DNA of 64,000 bases from Gordionus sp. m RMFG-2023. Lineage: Eukaryota > Nematomorpha > Gordioida > Chordodea > Parachordodidae. A model generated the notes under the pieces. It was not told where the DNA came from. It made no database searches and saw only the letters and a list, made by a program, of their open reading frames with translations. The position numbers were made by a program, and so were the translations under genes. The stretch's first letter is position 1, and each line of letters opens with the position of its first letter. Shown here one piece after another: positions 29,590 to 41,338 of the stretch. The stretch covers positions 41,641,366 to 41,705,365 of the forward strand of contig NC_088777.1 of assembly GCF_954871325.1 (NCBI RefSeq), given 5' to 3'.

Positions 29590-31282
29590 GTGGTTAGGGC
29601 CAAATCTATGATATACGATGACATGTATGAAGAACTACATACCAAAGAAGGGCAAAATAAAATAAACAGATTAGCTAAACAGCGAGAAAAGAATTCTAGG
29701 GATATAAACGGAGCTCCGAAAGTAATCAAAAATAAAGATGGGAAATTGATAATAAAGAAAAATGAAATAATGAATAGATGGAAAGAATATTTTCAGAAGC
29801 TTCTCAACTTTAATCCCCACATACTACATCTAGACGAACACTCCCCATGTCAAAACCTTATACAACCAATAACAGAACAATAGATAATCATATGCCTCAA
29901 GCATATGAAAAACAATAAAGCTAGGGGTCCAGATGATATTCCAATAGAAAGCCTTAAAGCACTAGGAGATGATGGAATATATTTCTCACAAATCTATACA
30001 ATAAAATACTGGGAAATCAAGAGATCCCTCAAAAATGGAGGCAGAGCTATCTAGTTCCTATCTTCAAAAATAAAGGGGATCCACATAATTGTCAAAATTA
30101 CAGGAGCATAAAACTAATGTCACACTGTCTAAAACTATAAGAAAAAATAATAGAAAAAAAGATTAAGAGACATAATCGAAATAGGAGAGACTCAGTTTGG
30201 CTTTATGCCTGGAAGATCAACAACTGATGCTATCCACGCAATTGAGTGAAGAATACAGGGAAAAGAAAGCTCTTTCTCGATCTAGAAAAGACCTTTGATA
30301 GAATCCCATGAAAACTTATGTGGTGGGCGCTACGCCACAAAAAGTTTCCCGAAAAATATATAAAAGTAATACAGGATATAAATATGGGCCATACAACAAT
30401 GATCCGTAGCACAACCTTCAACAGGCTTCACAATAGCCGAGGGAGTTCACCAAGGGTCGGCTCTCAGCTCACTTCTCTTCATATCAGTAATAGATGTATT
30501 AGCACAGTCTATACCTCAAACACTCCCGTGGAATATGATATTTGCAGAATATATTGTGATTAATGAAAGAAAGATTAGTGAGCTGGATAAATATTTTAGA
30601 AAAGCACGGACTAAAAGTAAATAGAGAAAAGACGGAGTACATGATGATAGGAGGAGATGAAACAGAGAGCATTGATATAAATGAATGGCAGATATCGGCA
30701 ATGGAAAGTTGCAAATATTTGGGCTCCACTAAACAAACAAACGGCACAATAGAAAAAGAGGTAAAGAGTAAAATTAATCAAGGGTGGTTAAAGTGGAGAC
30801 CTTTATCTGGAGTGCTATTTGACAAAAGAATCCCACACAAATTAAAGGTAAAAATTTACAGATCCATAGTACAACCAACTATTCTATATAATTCGGAAAC
30901 ATGCAAGGAATCAGACGAGAGAAGTCTACAAACTATGGAGATGTGAATGCTGAGGATGATTGCTGGGGTAACAAGAAAGGATAAGGTGCGCAGTACAAGA
31001 ATACTAAGTAGTTTAAAGATAGTGCCCATTAAGACTAAGTTAATGGTGAACAAACTTAGGTGGTATGGGCACACAATGAGAAGGCCTATGAACTACATAG
31101 AAAATAAGGTTAAGAGTTTGGAAGTGATGGGCAAACGTAAAAGAGGAGGGCCAAAACTTCAATGGGACCATAAAGTTAGAGCCAATATAAAGAAGTATAA
31201 ATTAGATAAAAGAGATTGTATGAATAACATAAAGTGGAGAGAGATGTCGAAGGAGCTTACCACCAGAAAAAATGAAAGCTAA
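29590..31282 (+). pseudogene. LINE reverse transcriptase and C-terminal domain
   Basis: RT pieces: QFGFMPGRSTTDAIHAIE (30198-30247), FLDLEKTFDRIP (motif A, near 30273), GVHQGSALSSLLFISVIDVL (motif B, near 30438), and FAEYIVI near 30542 where FADDIVL is expected, so both catalytic aspartates of the YADD box are lost. The tail has GLKVNREKTEYMMIGG, ILYNSETC and LRWYGHTMRR, each in a short frame. At least five frame changes or stops separate these pieces. Confidence 0.85.
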
Positions 31283-31329
31283 AAAGAAAAAAAAAATGTT
31301 CATTAAATAATCTTTAAAATGAATAGGTA

Positions 31330-31890
31330 AACGTCTTTCTTTTGTTGGTCGTGATATGCTTTTATTTTCATTCACCTCTACATCTCTTCCCTCTTTAAAA
31401 AAAAATCTTTATTGGTTCGTTGTTTGTAGCACAATCTTCTATCTCGCATGTTTTTTTCCTTATTTAATAAGTCTTCTTGTTTTATATCCTGTGATGATTC
31501 AATCACTTTCTTTTTCTATAACAATCCCTTTATCCGTTTTCAAAAAATTGTTTATACCATTCTATATCTCCTCCTTTGTTTATTATTCTACTATGTGTTT
31601 CTATTATTGTCGTTATCTTATCTTTATCTATGACTGGTTTCAGTAAATCCCATTTTATTCCTGTGTTATATGAGAATAAACATTCACTTGGTATTATATG
31701 AAATTTTCTAATGCAGAATTGACTCTGTCTTTAAAGTCGGCATATAGCATGAGACTCCCATCTTCTTTAACCACTGAAATTAAAGAATCGCCCAACGTAC
31801 ATCTTCACGAGCACATTTATGTTGTCTGGAATCCATCTGTTGAGTTCTTTATCAACTATATTTATTTGTTCAACATTTAATATTGATAAA
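31330..31890 (-). mobile_element. Ty3/gypsy reverse transcriptase fossil fragment
   Basis: A - strand piece reads ISVVKEDGSLMLYADFKDRV near 31690-31810, the start of a gypsy-type RT, with less clear pol-like sequence on either side. No ends or LTRs were seen. It is a broken fragment and appears older than the gypsy fossil at 24489-26075. Confidence 0.6.
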
Positions 31891-32469
31891 AGATTATATT
31901 TTCTTCATTTGTGTGATTATTTGATGAGATTATATGTGTATGCTGAGCTTCAATGTTTGTTATTTATATATATTATTTTACTATGAAAATGCAATTCTTC
32001 ACATTAATTCATTATTTGATATATAATTACAATATATTATAAGATTTAATGTTATGTAAATGGAAAGTGGAATAGAATTTATAATATTAATATATAAGTA
32101 TATTATTATCAATGTAAAGCTAAAAAAAATGAGATTATTAGATACCTATTTATCAAATATCATGTTTAACATACTTTTCAATAAAACTAATCATATCTTT
32201 TAAATAAAATTTGCCCATCTTACTGACACAAGATTTTTTATAATCAATTAAATTAATAGAGACTCAAAGATCAAAAAAAAAGTCAGCTATTTATGAAACT
32301 TATATATATCGAGAATGATTAAATTGCAATATTTTGGTTACCATATATTCAATTATAAATTCTCTCGCTTAAAATTTATAGGGGCTATTTTGAGAGCTAT
32401 TTTAGCTTATTTGCTTTTTAAATCTCTTTTAATAGTAGTACTAGCGTACCCAAAGCACTACTAATGCTA
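31891..32469. other. A/T-rich stretch
   Basis: Nothing recognisable except possible 5' sequence of the LINE that is interrupted at 32537. Confidence 0.4.
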
Positions 32470-32537
32470 TAAGCTCCATTTTTTTTTGAATTTCTCGCCA
32501 ATTTATTTTTACCGTTGTTAGATCTTCGTGTCACGAA

Positions 32538-35500
32538 CAGGGTTGTCAGGTCAAAATTTTCAAATTACGGGAGAAATTTGGTATTATGCGGGAGAAATAT
32601 GAAAATTGCGGTAGAAATATAAAAATTGCTAAAAAAAAATTTTTGCGGGCCGGGCCGGGATTTTGAATTGACTTAATTATCCGGTTATTATTTTTTATAA
32701 TTATTTTATATAAATATATAGTCGGAACTATTTTTCAAAATAAAATAACATCTTGATTTATTAAAATATATTAATTTATAAAAAAAAACCAATGATCATT
32801 TTTAAATATAAGATAAAAAATTTTAAATTTTACAATGTAAAAAATATATTTTATGCGAATGACCCCCGCAAAACATCCGCAATTGGAAATCTACCGTGTG
32901 TGTATAACATTATAGGGATAGTAGGCGCTTAATTATCACGTATCACGTTTAAATATATAATAAGGTACTCCAAAAATAAGAAATAATACAGATGCAACTA
33001 CAGTTGCGGCAATTGTAATCACTTATCTTGTAGTACAACATTTACAGAGATACTTATCATCACAATGTTGGTAGAATCTTTTTCCCATAATATTTAACGA
33101 CTCTAATATAAATGAAAACTATACTTGTAGAACAAAAATGAGCAAGGCTATCATCAATGTTTTAGAACCTAAATCCAGGAAGTCAATGACGATTTGAAAG
33201 ATGGGCATACATATGCAATTCTAACAGATGCATCTAATAAGGATCCTCCGCTATTTCAACAAAATTAAGGTCGTTTCAATAAAACTATTAAATTTTTTCC
33301 CCTCAAATAGTGAAAAATTCAAAGACTAACCATATAATGGTAAATATAGCAGATTCGAGATTATCAATAAATTTCATGTCAGCTTTCTGATCTGATAATG
33401 CCTCAGTGAATTTGGTAAAACAGACTGTATTTACAGAATTGAATCAGCACAATGTTGGTTGCGATATGTTCCTAATACCCGCCTTAGATAGAATTTTAAA
33501 ATTTTAAAAACCTTTGAAAAAATATTTTTTAAATAAAGATTATAAAAGCTGTCCTAACATTTTGAAAATTTTTTTAAATAATGAATGGCAGAGGTATATT
33601 TAGAAATGATTTCACATGTAGGAAATCTACTACATGCTGTTAATGTGTAGTTGCAATCAGAAGAATCTTAACAAAGATTCACAAAATTATGCTGCAAATG
33701 TGTACATCTTTACAGTTAAAAATTGACAATAAATTTTATGGCGCCATTGCTAAAACTTAATTATATTTTATTTGAGATTTAAATAATAGAACTAAATGTT
33801 TACCGTCGTAATTGAGATATTTATAAAATTCCTGGCATGACATATTATATATTTGTTTAACCATTAGCTCGACCTCAAATGTTTTTAAAGCAATCCGATT
33901 TCTCTCCTTTTTCCAGGCAGTCCTCATCAGGCTAAAAATGCGCTCGGATGAGGCATTAGAATGAGGTAAGGAGAAGACATACTCGCATATTTTTCCCAAT
34001 CATGGGGATTTATCGTTATTACGAAAAAATTCTAAAATTTTACTCATTTATCCTCTGCTTTTAGACCATCTAACTTTAAGTATTTTGGCGAATCATAAAA
34101 AATAGAGAGAATTACTATTTCCTCAAACAAGACATCAATGTCTTTCGGTATTTTTAATATATTTATTAAATTATAAAAACCAATTGATGGTTTCTGTTCC
34201 AAGATCATAATATTTATACATTTGCAAATAGAGTTATTAAAATCAAATTTTGATTGTAAATATTCTAAAATTGTCTTAATAAAAATATCTGCTTCATTTA
34301 AAAATGTATTAATTAGAGTATTATTTGAACATTTGAATATAATATTTTTAGCAATTGCACCATAAAATTTATTATCAATTTTTAACTGTAGAGATGAACA
34401 TAGCTGTAGCATGATTTTGTGAATCTTTTTTAATAAAGAATATTCTGATTGTAACTGAATATTAACAGCAGGAAGTAGATTTCCTACATGTGAAACTAAT
34501 CCCAAATATGCTGCCATTTCATACTCGAAAAAATTTTTCAAAATTTTAGGACAGCTTTTAAAATCTATTTAAGAAGTATTTTTTTAATGGTTCGTAAAAT
34601 TTTAAAATTCTATCGATGGCAGGTACTAATGACAACCACCTGATAGGTATATATCGCAACAACTCACACCATTCCAAGTCAGACCACTTCACCAAATCTT
34701 TTAATTCAATAACTCTTTTAGTTGATGAATTCGTTAAAACATTTCATCACAATTATTTCGACATCCATAGATACTACATTTATTGCCTTCTTGCAAGAAT
34801 TATGTAGTATATGTCATATACAGCCAATTGGTATTAATTCATTATTGTGCTGCCTCAATTAGGTAACTTTGGTTTTTGCCAAAATTTACAGAGGTATTAT
34901 CAGCGCAGAAAGCTGACATGCAAATCATTGATAACCCTAAATCAGCTATATTTACCATTATGTGGCTAGCTACATCGTTGTATTTTTCACTATCCGAGGA
35001 AAAAATTTTAACAGTTTTATTGAAATGTTCTTAATCTTGTTGAAATAGCGAAGGATCAAGGGAAATGTTTTAATATTTCCCTTATTAGGTGCATCTGTTA
35101 GAATTGCATATGGATGCCCATCTTTCAAATCGTCTAGAATTGACCTCTAGGATTCAGGTACTAAAACACTTGTGATAGCCTTGCTCATTTTTGTTCTACC
35201 ACAAGTAAGGTTTGCACTTATATTGAAATCGTTAAATATCATAAGAAAAAGATTCGACCCACATTGTGATGATATAGCTCTGTGAATGTTAAACTACATG
35301 ATAGATGTATACGATTTCCGAAAATGTAGTTGCAACTGTATTATTTATTATTTTTGAGAATTTGTATTGCAATCGATGTTGATATACTCCCCTGTACTGA
35401 CTTATATGAATGAAATGATGTTGATTTATTATTGGATAAAAATAAAACAGGATAGAAATAAATTTACAAACTAGACATGTTTTTCAAATAAATATTTCAA

Positions 35501-35714
35501 ATTTATTTTAAAAATATAAAAATAATCAATTAATGTCTCTCAAAATTATTATTTATATATTAAAAACGTTAAAATACTATAAGAAAAAATTGCGGGAGAA
35601 ATTAAAAAATTGCGGTAGATTTCCAATTGCGGTAGTTTTGCGGGAGAGATGTCTGCGTGTAAACTAAAAAATTGGGGGAGTCTCCCACTGATGGGGAGAG
35701 ACATGGCAACCCTG
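32538..35714 (-). mobile_element. hAT transposon with internal foldback, 8-bp target duplication
   Basis: The ends are CAGGGTTGTCA (left) and the complement of CAGGGTTGCCA (right), flanked by exact GTCACGAA (32530-32537 and 35715-35722). The transposase runs on the - strand. The region about 32870-33765 is an inverted, diverged copy of about 34340-35650, so the element forms a giant stem with the C-terminal coding part in the loop. Confidence 0.9.
33757..35300 (-). pseudogene. hAT transposase (KRAB/zf-type relative), decayed
   Basis: On the - strand: YAILTDAPNKGNIKTFPLIL (near 35060-35120) and SALIIPL/CADN-like sequence around 34900 match the hAT core. The frame 34044-34541 holds the middle helical part, with AAYLGLVSHVGNLLPAVN. 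The frame 33757-33999 holds the dimerisation signature FSLPHSNASSERIFSLMRTA. Frame changes and stops separate the pieces. Confidence 0.85.
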
Positions 35715-35905
35715 GTCACGAATACCTTTTTTGAACACTCTGATGATAAAGAAATATATACATATTATAGCCAATCATACAATACATGGTGTCAAATTGT
35801 CTATTTCATTTGTTCTAGGCCGATCGGTTGGATAAAAAATATTAAAGTACTTCACCAAGTTATGTTCAATTCAGATCACAAACTCCGAATTTGTTATATG
35901 ATATA
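35715..35905 (+). pseudogene. LINE endonuclease C-terminal piece
   Basis: A single open frame from the hAT duplication, VTNTFFEHSDDK and then SRPIGWIKNIKVLHQVMF, ending NSDHKLRICYMI before TAG. The SDH triad of the endonuclease is kept. Confidence 0.85.
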
Positions 35906-35939
35906 GACCCTAAAATCTGGTATTAGAGAAAAAAAAGTA

Positions 35940-36733
35940 TTGAAAGTTAAATAGAAAACGTCCCAAGTTAGATATCATGGCCTTAGAGGATCAAAATATA
36001 AAGGAGGAATATATAGAACAAATTAGAGAAAAGTTCGTAAGTTTAAAGGACTCAGTCGACACCTTACCCTACAACACACTGTAGGAAAATACTCGAGATA
36101 TTTTCATTATTCCTTTCCGTTAAAGTTATTTACCCGGATTGAATCTCAACTGAATCAAAAAAGTTGATTACAAACCTTGTGGGGACAGGACATTATAGGA
36201 AGAATAGAGCTAAGTATATTCTCGAAGATATTAGCCACAAACTTCGAAGAGATAAGAGGAAGTATCTCAAAGATCGGGCTACAGAAATAAATAATTCTTT
36301 TAATACAATTGATTTATATAAAGCTTTCAAATTATTGAAATCCTTTACGTCATTCAAGAAAGAGCATTATTTCAAACTCAGGCATGATACCAAAACAATT
36401 ACAGACCCCATAGAGCAAATAGAAATTTGGATATCCCACTATATCAAATTCTATAATGTAAAGAAAATTTCTCATTCATCAAATAATATTTCAACTGATT
36501 TAAAAACAATGTCTCCTCCTGACTATTCTAATCCATCAACTTATCAACTCTCTCTGCAATACCAACCTCAACGACCCTCTAAATTTTGGCCTCCAAAATC
36601 AGCACTCCCATATAGTGTTGCGACCTCATACACATCATATAACCAAGTTTCCTCTTACCAACATTCCCCTACATCCAACTTCTGGCTCCCTCAATCTTCT
36701 TCCGATCAACTACCTTCTACCTCAAACTTCTGA
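35940..36733 (+). pseudogene. LINE inter-domain linker with Pro/Ser/Gln-rich tail
   Basis: PKLDIMALEDQNIKEEYIEQ (near 35957) and KLRRDKRKYLKDRATEINNS (near 36239) match the region between endonuclease and RT in RTE-like LINEs. From about 36500 the frame becomes Pro/Ser/Gln/Tyr-rich, unlike an RT. It ends at 36733. Confidence 0.7.
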
Positions 36734-36745
36734 CCTCTTAAATCA
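36575..36745 (+). repeat. Degenerate FWxPxS coding repeat
   Basis: Three spaced copies: SKFWPPKS (36579), SNFWLPQS (36675) and SNF-stop-PLKS (36726), the last carrying TGA where the others have TGG. The copies are about 50-95 nt apart in one frame. Confidence 0.55.
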
Positions 36746-36749
36746 ACAA

Positions 36750-38249
36750 TTGTTTATCTAAAATATGCTCTCAGCAGCTGTAGTAATAATCTTAAATTAC
36801 ATAGCAACACAAATAATAGATACTGGTTAATTTGCAGTAATCGCCATGACACTCACAGTGTAAACTAACATCAGAATTTATTATGTTGAATAAATGGATA
36901 AAATAAAAACACTAAAAATCTTTGGTAGAAATAATTATGCAAATATATTGAAGCCTGGAGTTATTTATATGGCAAGGGCCATATTATAAATAAAATATTT
37001 TCTAACTATAAAATAAGGACCAGAAGGATATAATGAAACTATTAATATTTTATATATTGTCGCACCACCTCTAGTTGGTATATTATATCTTAAAATAATA
37101 GTAGTTTGTAATAATATCAAAAATATACTTGTATTAAAAATTTTACTCAAAACTGTTTTTCGGAAAAGAAAAAAATAGCTTTCCTAAGAGAAGAAAATAT
37201 ATTAAATTTATAACATCTAATGTAGGATGAATAAAAAATGTTTAATTTTTAAAATTATTTAAAACTAAATAGATTGCATTAAATACTTAAATGCAAATTA
37301 TTACTATATTTATTATTAAAAGCATTTATTAGTATAATTTATGATAATATTAACTGAAATATATTATATAACTGTCAAATACGTCTATAAAAGTGGCATT
37401 TTATCTAATATTTTATAAACAACTGTATATAATAGAGGATTATAGACTACTAGTAGATAGCCCGTCAAAAATGACGGAGAATGAGAATTTTATTCGTTTT
37501 TTTAAGAAAGATGTTACCTTTTATTTAAAAATCATATCCAATTTATATAATTTTTAAATCCCCCCTCCCCATTTAGGTCAAGTCCAAGCAATGTCATTGA
37601 GTCCAACCCATTAGGACTAAGAGTGGAAACTATTATTTGAGTCAAAATATATTAAAATGAGCTTGTACCCAATACCAAAATTCTTTGTAAATATATTACT
37701 GGTTACATAAGACTAACATTTAACATTAAAAAATTTCAAGCCAGGTCCAAGCTCATAATATTTGAAAAAAATTTCCACGCGTTCAAGACCTTATAATTAA
37801 TAAAAAAAATTCTCAAATCTAGCTCAACCCATAAAAATTTTGAAAATTTTTTCCTAGCCCGGCCCATAATAATTTGTATAAGATATTCCCAAGTCAGGTG
37901 CAAACAAATATTAATCTTGAGGAATATTTTTCAAGCCCAGTCCATCACATATTAAGTTTCAAAACTATTTCCCAAACCCGGAGGTAGTTAAATTTCTAAA
38001 TAATTTATCAACACATGAAGGGGAAATCTCGGATTTACCAATTAGTGGGTTAACTCCTTTTATCAAAAAATTTGATAAGGGCTATCTATATCTTTTGTTA
38101 AGTACAAAAAAATGCTATCTATTTAAATTACAAAAATGCCATTCAATACTAATGAAACTTATATGCAATTTATTTATATATTTTTTAAGAAATTTGTTTT
38201 TCTTGCCATATAAATTTAGGTATTTTTTTTAAAAAATGCTGAGGATTAA
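36750..38249. other. A/T-rich stretch with old MITE-like patches
   Basis: At 37560-37990 short GC-richer phrases (AAGTCCAAGC, AGCCCAGTCC, AGCCAGGTCC) alternate with A/T runs, in the style of the GC/AT MITE interiors. A small hairpin CCCGTCAAAAATGACGG lies near 37461. No gene found. Confidence 0.4.
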
Positions 38250-38520
38250 TTATTACTCTGTGTGTCTGGTAAAAATAAGAGCAAATCCTTTATGACATTT
38301 TAATTTTTGATGGAAAAAGCGACAAAATAAATCTGGGCAGTCGTCTGCAGAAGAAAAAAATAATGTATAATATCATCTTATTTAGGGTTGTAGGTGAAAG
38401 TAATGAATAATGACGGATTACCAAAGCAGTGTACAACACCCATTGCATCCTGATAAAGCTGAGGAGAAGAAAGCGAAATGATATTTCTGCCAAAGTGTCA
38501 ATTTTGGTATACCCCTCTAA
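38250..38520 (-). pseudogene. Helitron replicase/helicase N-terminal fragment
   Basis: On the - strand one frame reads QLYQDAMGVVHCFGNPSLFI followed by TFTYNPK and a stop (about 38370-38460). It matches the Helitron-like N domain (YQDAMAIVRKFGKPDLFITFTCNPKWPEI). A second piece reads CPDLFCRFFHQKLKC near 38290-38340 in another frame. The HUH nuclease and helicase were not found, nor Helitron ends. An inactive relic. Confidence 0.75.
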
Positions 38521-41338
38521 AATAGAATCATGAACGACATTGTCAACTCAACCATAAAACGGTCGTAAGTATTGTTATAAAGGCCATGACAAAACTATCG
38601 CATATTTTCCCAATAATGTTAATGAAATTGGCTGCACTACACATTCACGTTTGAACATCTCTCTAAATATTCATGAAAGTTCCTCAGGGAATCGGATAAA
38701 GTATTATTTATAATAACTCCTAATGAGGTGAATGATAGTGGAATTAAATGCTTATATTTGTTAAAAATTAGGCAGAGGTGGCATAGGGATTGTGGTAGTG
38801 GTGATAGAAATATCATTTGGAGAACTGGGTAAAAATAAAATAAACATAGATATAAAACATAAGATAAAAAAAACCTCCAGATGAGTTCATTTCAAGCGTA
38901 GTTCTTTATTATTTTGTCTACCAGTAACTCTAGAACGGGTAAGGCGTTTGTTTATTCGTCATTATTTTCTTTGCTTATCTTTAATAATAGAATCATCATG
39001 TTTTGTAGCAATGTGAGGGAATAAGGTTGGGTTAGCCTAGACAAATAAAAAAATCAGGCAAAAATATAAATAAACATTATTATTGAAATAAAATGAAGAT
39101 TTTTTGGAATAGATATAAAATAATATATAATACTATTTATAATAAAAATAATATACTATGTATATTTTTTGTGCGTTATACAAAATAATCAGCAGGGATA
39201 ATAGAGCAATGGTGGATCCGACAAAATGGTAAGCTTTTAAAAAAGTAGGATCCTTAAAAATTGTTATATTCATTTAGTTAAATTTTAAAAATGTACTTTG
39301 ATATAATTTTCAATTAGACAAAATATTCATCAGAGATAAAAGGGCATATTGAGCGGCCTGACAAATATCTAAAATAAAAACAAAGAATAATATAAAGAAT
39401 ATAAATGCAATGAACATGATCTAAAATAAAAACAAAAGAATAAATAAAAAATAGAGTCAATATTAGGTTAACCTCTCTAGAAATAGTGGGAATACAATCA
39501 TTAACTGAGGTTAGGACATGGCTTGTTATCTAAAATAGAAACAAAAGAATAAATAAAAAAAATAAATGCATTGAACTTGATGAGGAGTCAATATACCACT
39601 TGTACAAGCCTATTTGACTATCTTCAATATCTTATATTTTTTATTAAATTTATTTTTATTTAAAACCCAGATTTTTTTTATATAAAATAAGTTTTCATCT
39701 AAAAATTGAAAGGATGTGTTCGTCTTTTTTTTTTGAAATGGGCTTAACAGATTTTGGACTAAGAAACGAAACCCTATTTTGGTTTATTTTATTTGTACCA
39801 TTTAATAAATATTATTTGTTATTTATATATTTCTTCACAAAAACGCGTTATCCTTTACGTAAATCTAAATATCTTCTTTCGTTTTTAAGCTGTTTAGAGG
39901 AAGCTATATACCTAGCTAAACAGACTAATGTTTAAGTTAAAGTTTTAAAAAAATTCAATTCACACCTTCCTTTGGTGAATTAATTATTCAAATATTGATG
40001 ATTTTTTATTTATATTTTTGGTTTATTTTATAGTAAATTTTTTTTTACATGGATAGTTTTGAAAATGATACTGTGAAACCCTTAAATGTATATTGTATAT
40101 TTATATCAAAGATGAAAAGAAGATACATTTATTATTCTTATTAATTGAAATGAAATATGATGGTAGATAATAAGGATCAAATATCGTGGTGATTCATAAA
40201 AAAAATTTTACCCTTTAAATATAGCCCGTTGTTTGGTATTAGATAATATAAAAAATTTTAACTTTTATATATTTATAGTGTACGTAGGAATAATTTTTGT
40301 TAGTCAGAATATCAAAAGTCGCTATCTTATTATACAATTTTGATTTTGACAAACAATCCTAAAATTTTGTGTCTTTTTAATTAGGAGGTATATATTATAT
40401 GTCTATCTTAATTTTAAGGAAAAATATTATTCAAGCGCATAGCTCAGAATTATCTTCGAGGTGAAACAATTTTTAAAATAGTATTTAAAAAAATTCTAAA
40501 ATTTATATCAGAGAGGTAATATTAAATTTATGATGGTGAAAATTTTTTTAAAAATAATATTTAAAAAATCTGACAAAAATAAAAAGTTTTTATATTTCAA
40601 AGTTAATATAATAATGAAATGAAAGAATTTAAGAATTTATTTTTGCTTTTACTTTTTATCAAATTTTTTTAATAAATTATACTTTTATATAAATTGTTTT
40701 AAAAGATTTTTTTTATAAAAGATGAAAATTAGATAAATTAATCTTTGAAAACTATCTCTTATCATTATTTCACATTACTACTTTTTAAAGAAACCTTTTA
40801 TCGTAATTTATTTTATTTTATAATATTAAAAAGAGTTAAAGGCAAAATAATTGCATTGCAAAACAATATTATCATGTTTTTGTGAACCTGAGCATTATTA
40901 TAAAACTTAATACTTTTAAGAAATTATTTATGCAATTTGGAAAAATCTCTTAATCTTTCATATTTCGTAGTAATTATATTTATAAAATTCTGAGGTCGAT
41001 AGTTTATATCTTCTAGACCCCTTCTTTAAACGTGCTTAACAAAAAGTAAATTATACAATTTAATTTATATATCAACACTTATGGCCATGATATGTGTTAA
41101 TTATCCTTAAGGTGAATTTATATTTGATATTGGCGCGATTCGTGGTTATAGCTTAAAGAAATGGTATTTTGCCTTTTGCAATGAATTATATATATACGGT
41201 CTTAAAATAATATTATTGGATAACCTAATCATTAAACTAGAAATTTTTTTTAAAAGTTAGAATTTCTTACCAATAATAGTGTAGTTCCTAGTTAAAATTT
41301 TGTATAAGATAATCTTACCCCATCCCCTGGGTTAAATG
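38521..41338. other. Mostly featureless A/T-rich stretch
   Basis: Three near-direct copies of ATCTAAAATARAAACAAA occur at about 39366, 39419 and 39528, the last two followed by AAGAATAAATAAAAAA. The open frame 39738-39935 (MGLTDFGLRNETLFWFILF to AIYLAKQTNV) is unrecognised and may be chance. No other feature. Confidence 0.4.

Larger units (their letters stand above)
28250..31301 (+). mobile_element. RTE-like LINE, nearly full length, dead, 15-bp target duplication
   Basis: The flanks carry ATTAAGTAATCTTTA (28235-28249) and ATTAAATAATCTTTA (31302-31316), one mismatch in 15, which fixes both ends. Order: tRNA-like head (28253-28320), untranslated leader, apurinic endonuclease (about 28570-29310), linker, reverse transcriptase (about 29930-30640), C-terminal domain with RWYGHTMRR (to 31282), then an A-rich tail. 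The clade call (RTE/BovB-like) is from the endonuclease opening ASLNIGTLKGKTRE and the C-terminal GKRKRGGPKLQW. Several stops and frameshifts make it inactive. Confidence 0.88.
32470..36750 (+). mobile_element. RTE-like LINE fragment split by a hAT insertion
   Basis: The endonuclease frame PLLDLR before 32530 continues after the hAT element as VTNTFF: the hAT target duplication GTCACGAA lies inside the VTN codons. The segment right of the insertion runs through the endonuclease end and the linker to about 36733. The left border is unclear and the reverse transcriptase was not found, so the LINE was already, or later became, truncated. Confidence 0.8.

Noticed and set aside
31356-31646. Phe/Leu/Ser-rich open frame as a membrane protein gene
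   Set aside because: Its hydrophobicity is what A/T-rich DNA gives by chance, and the opposite strand carries a gypsy RT fragment here.
39738-39935. Small open frame as an exon
   Set aside because: No splice context, homology or neighbouring exon could be found.
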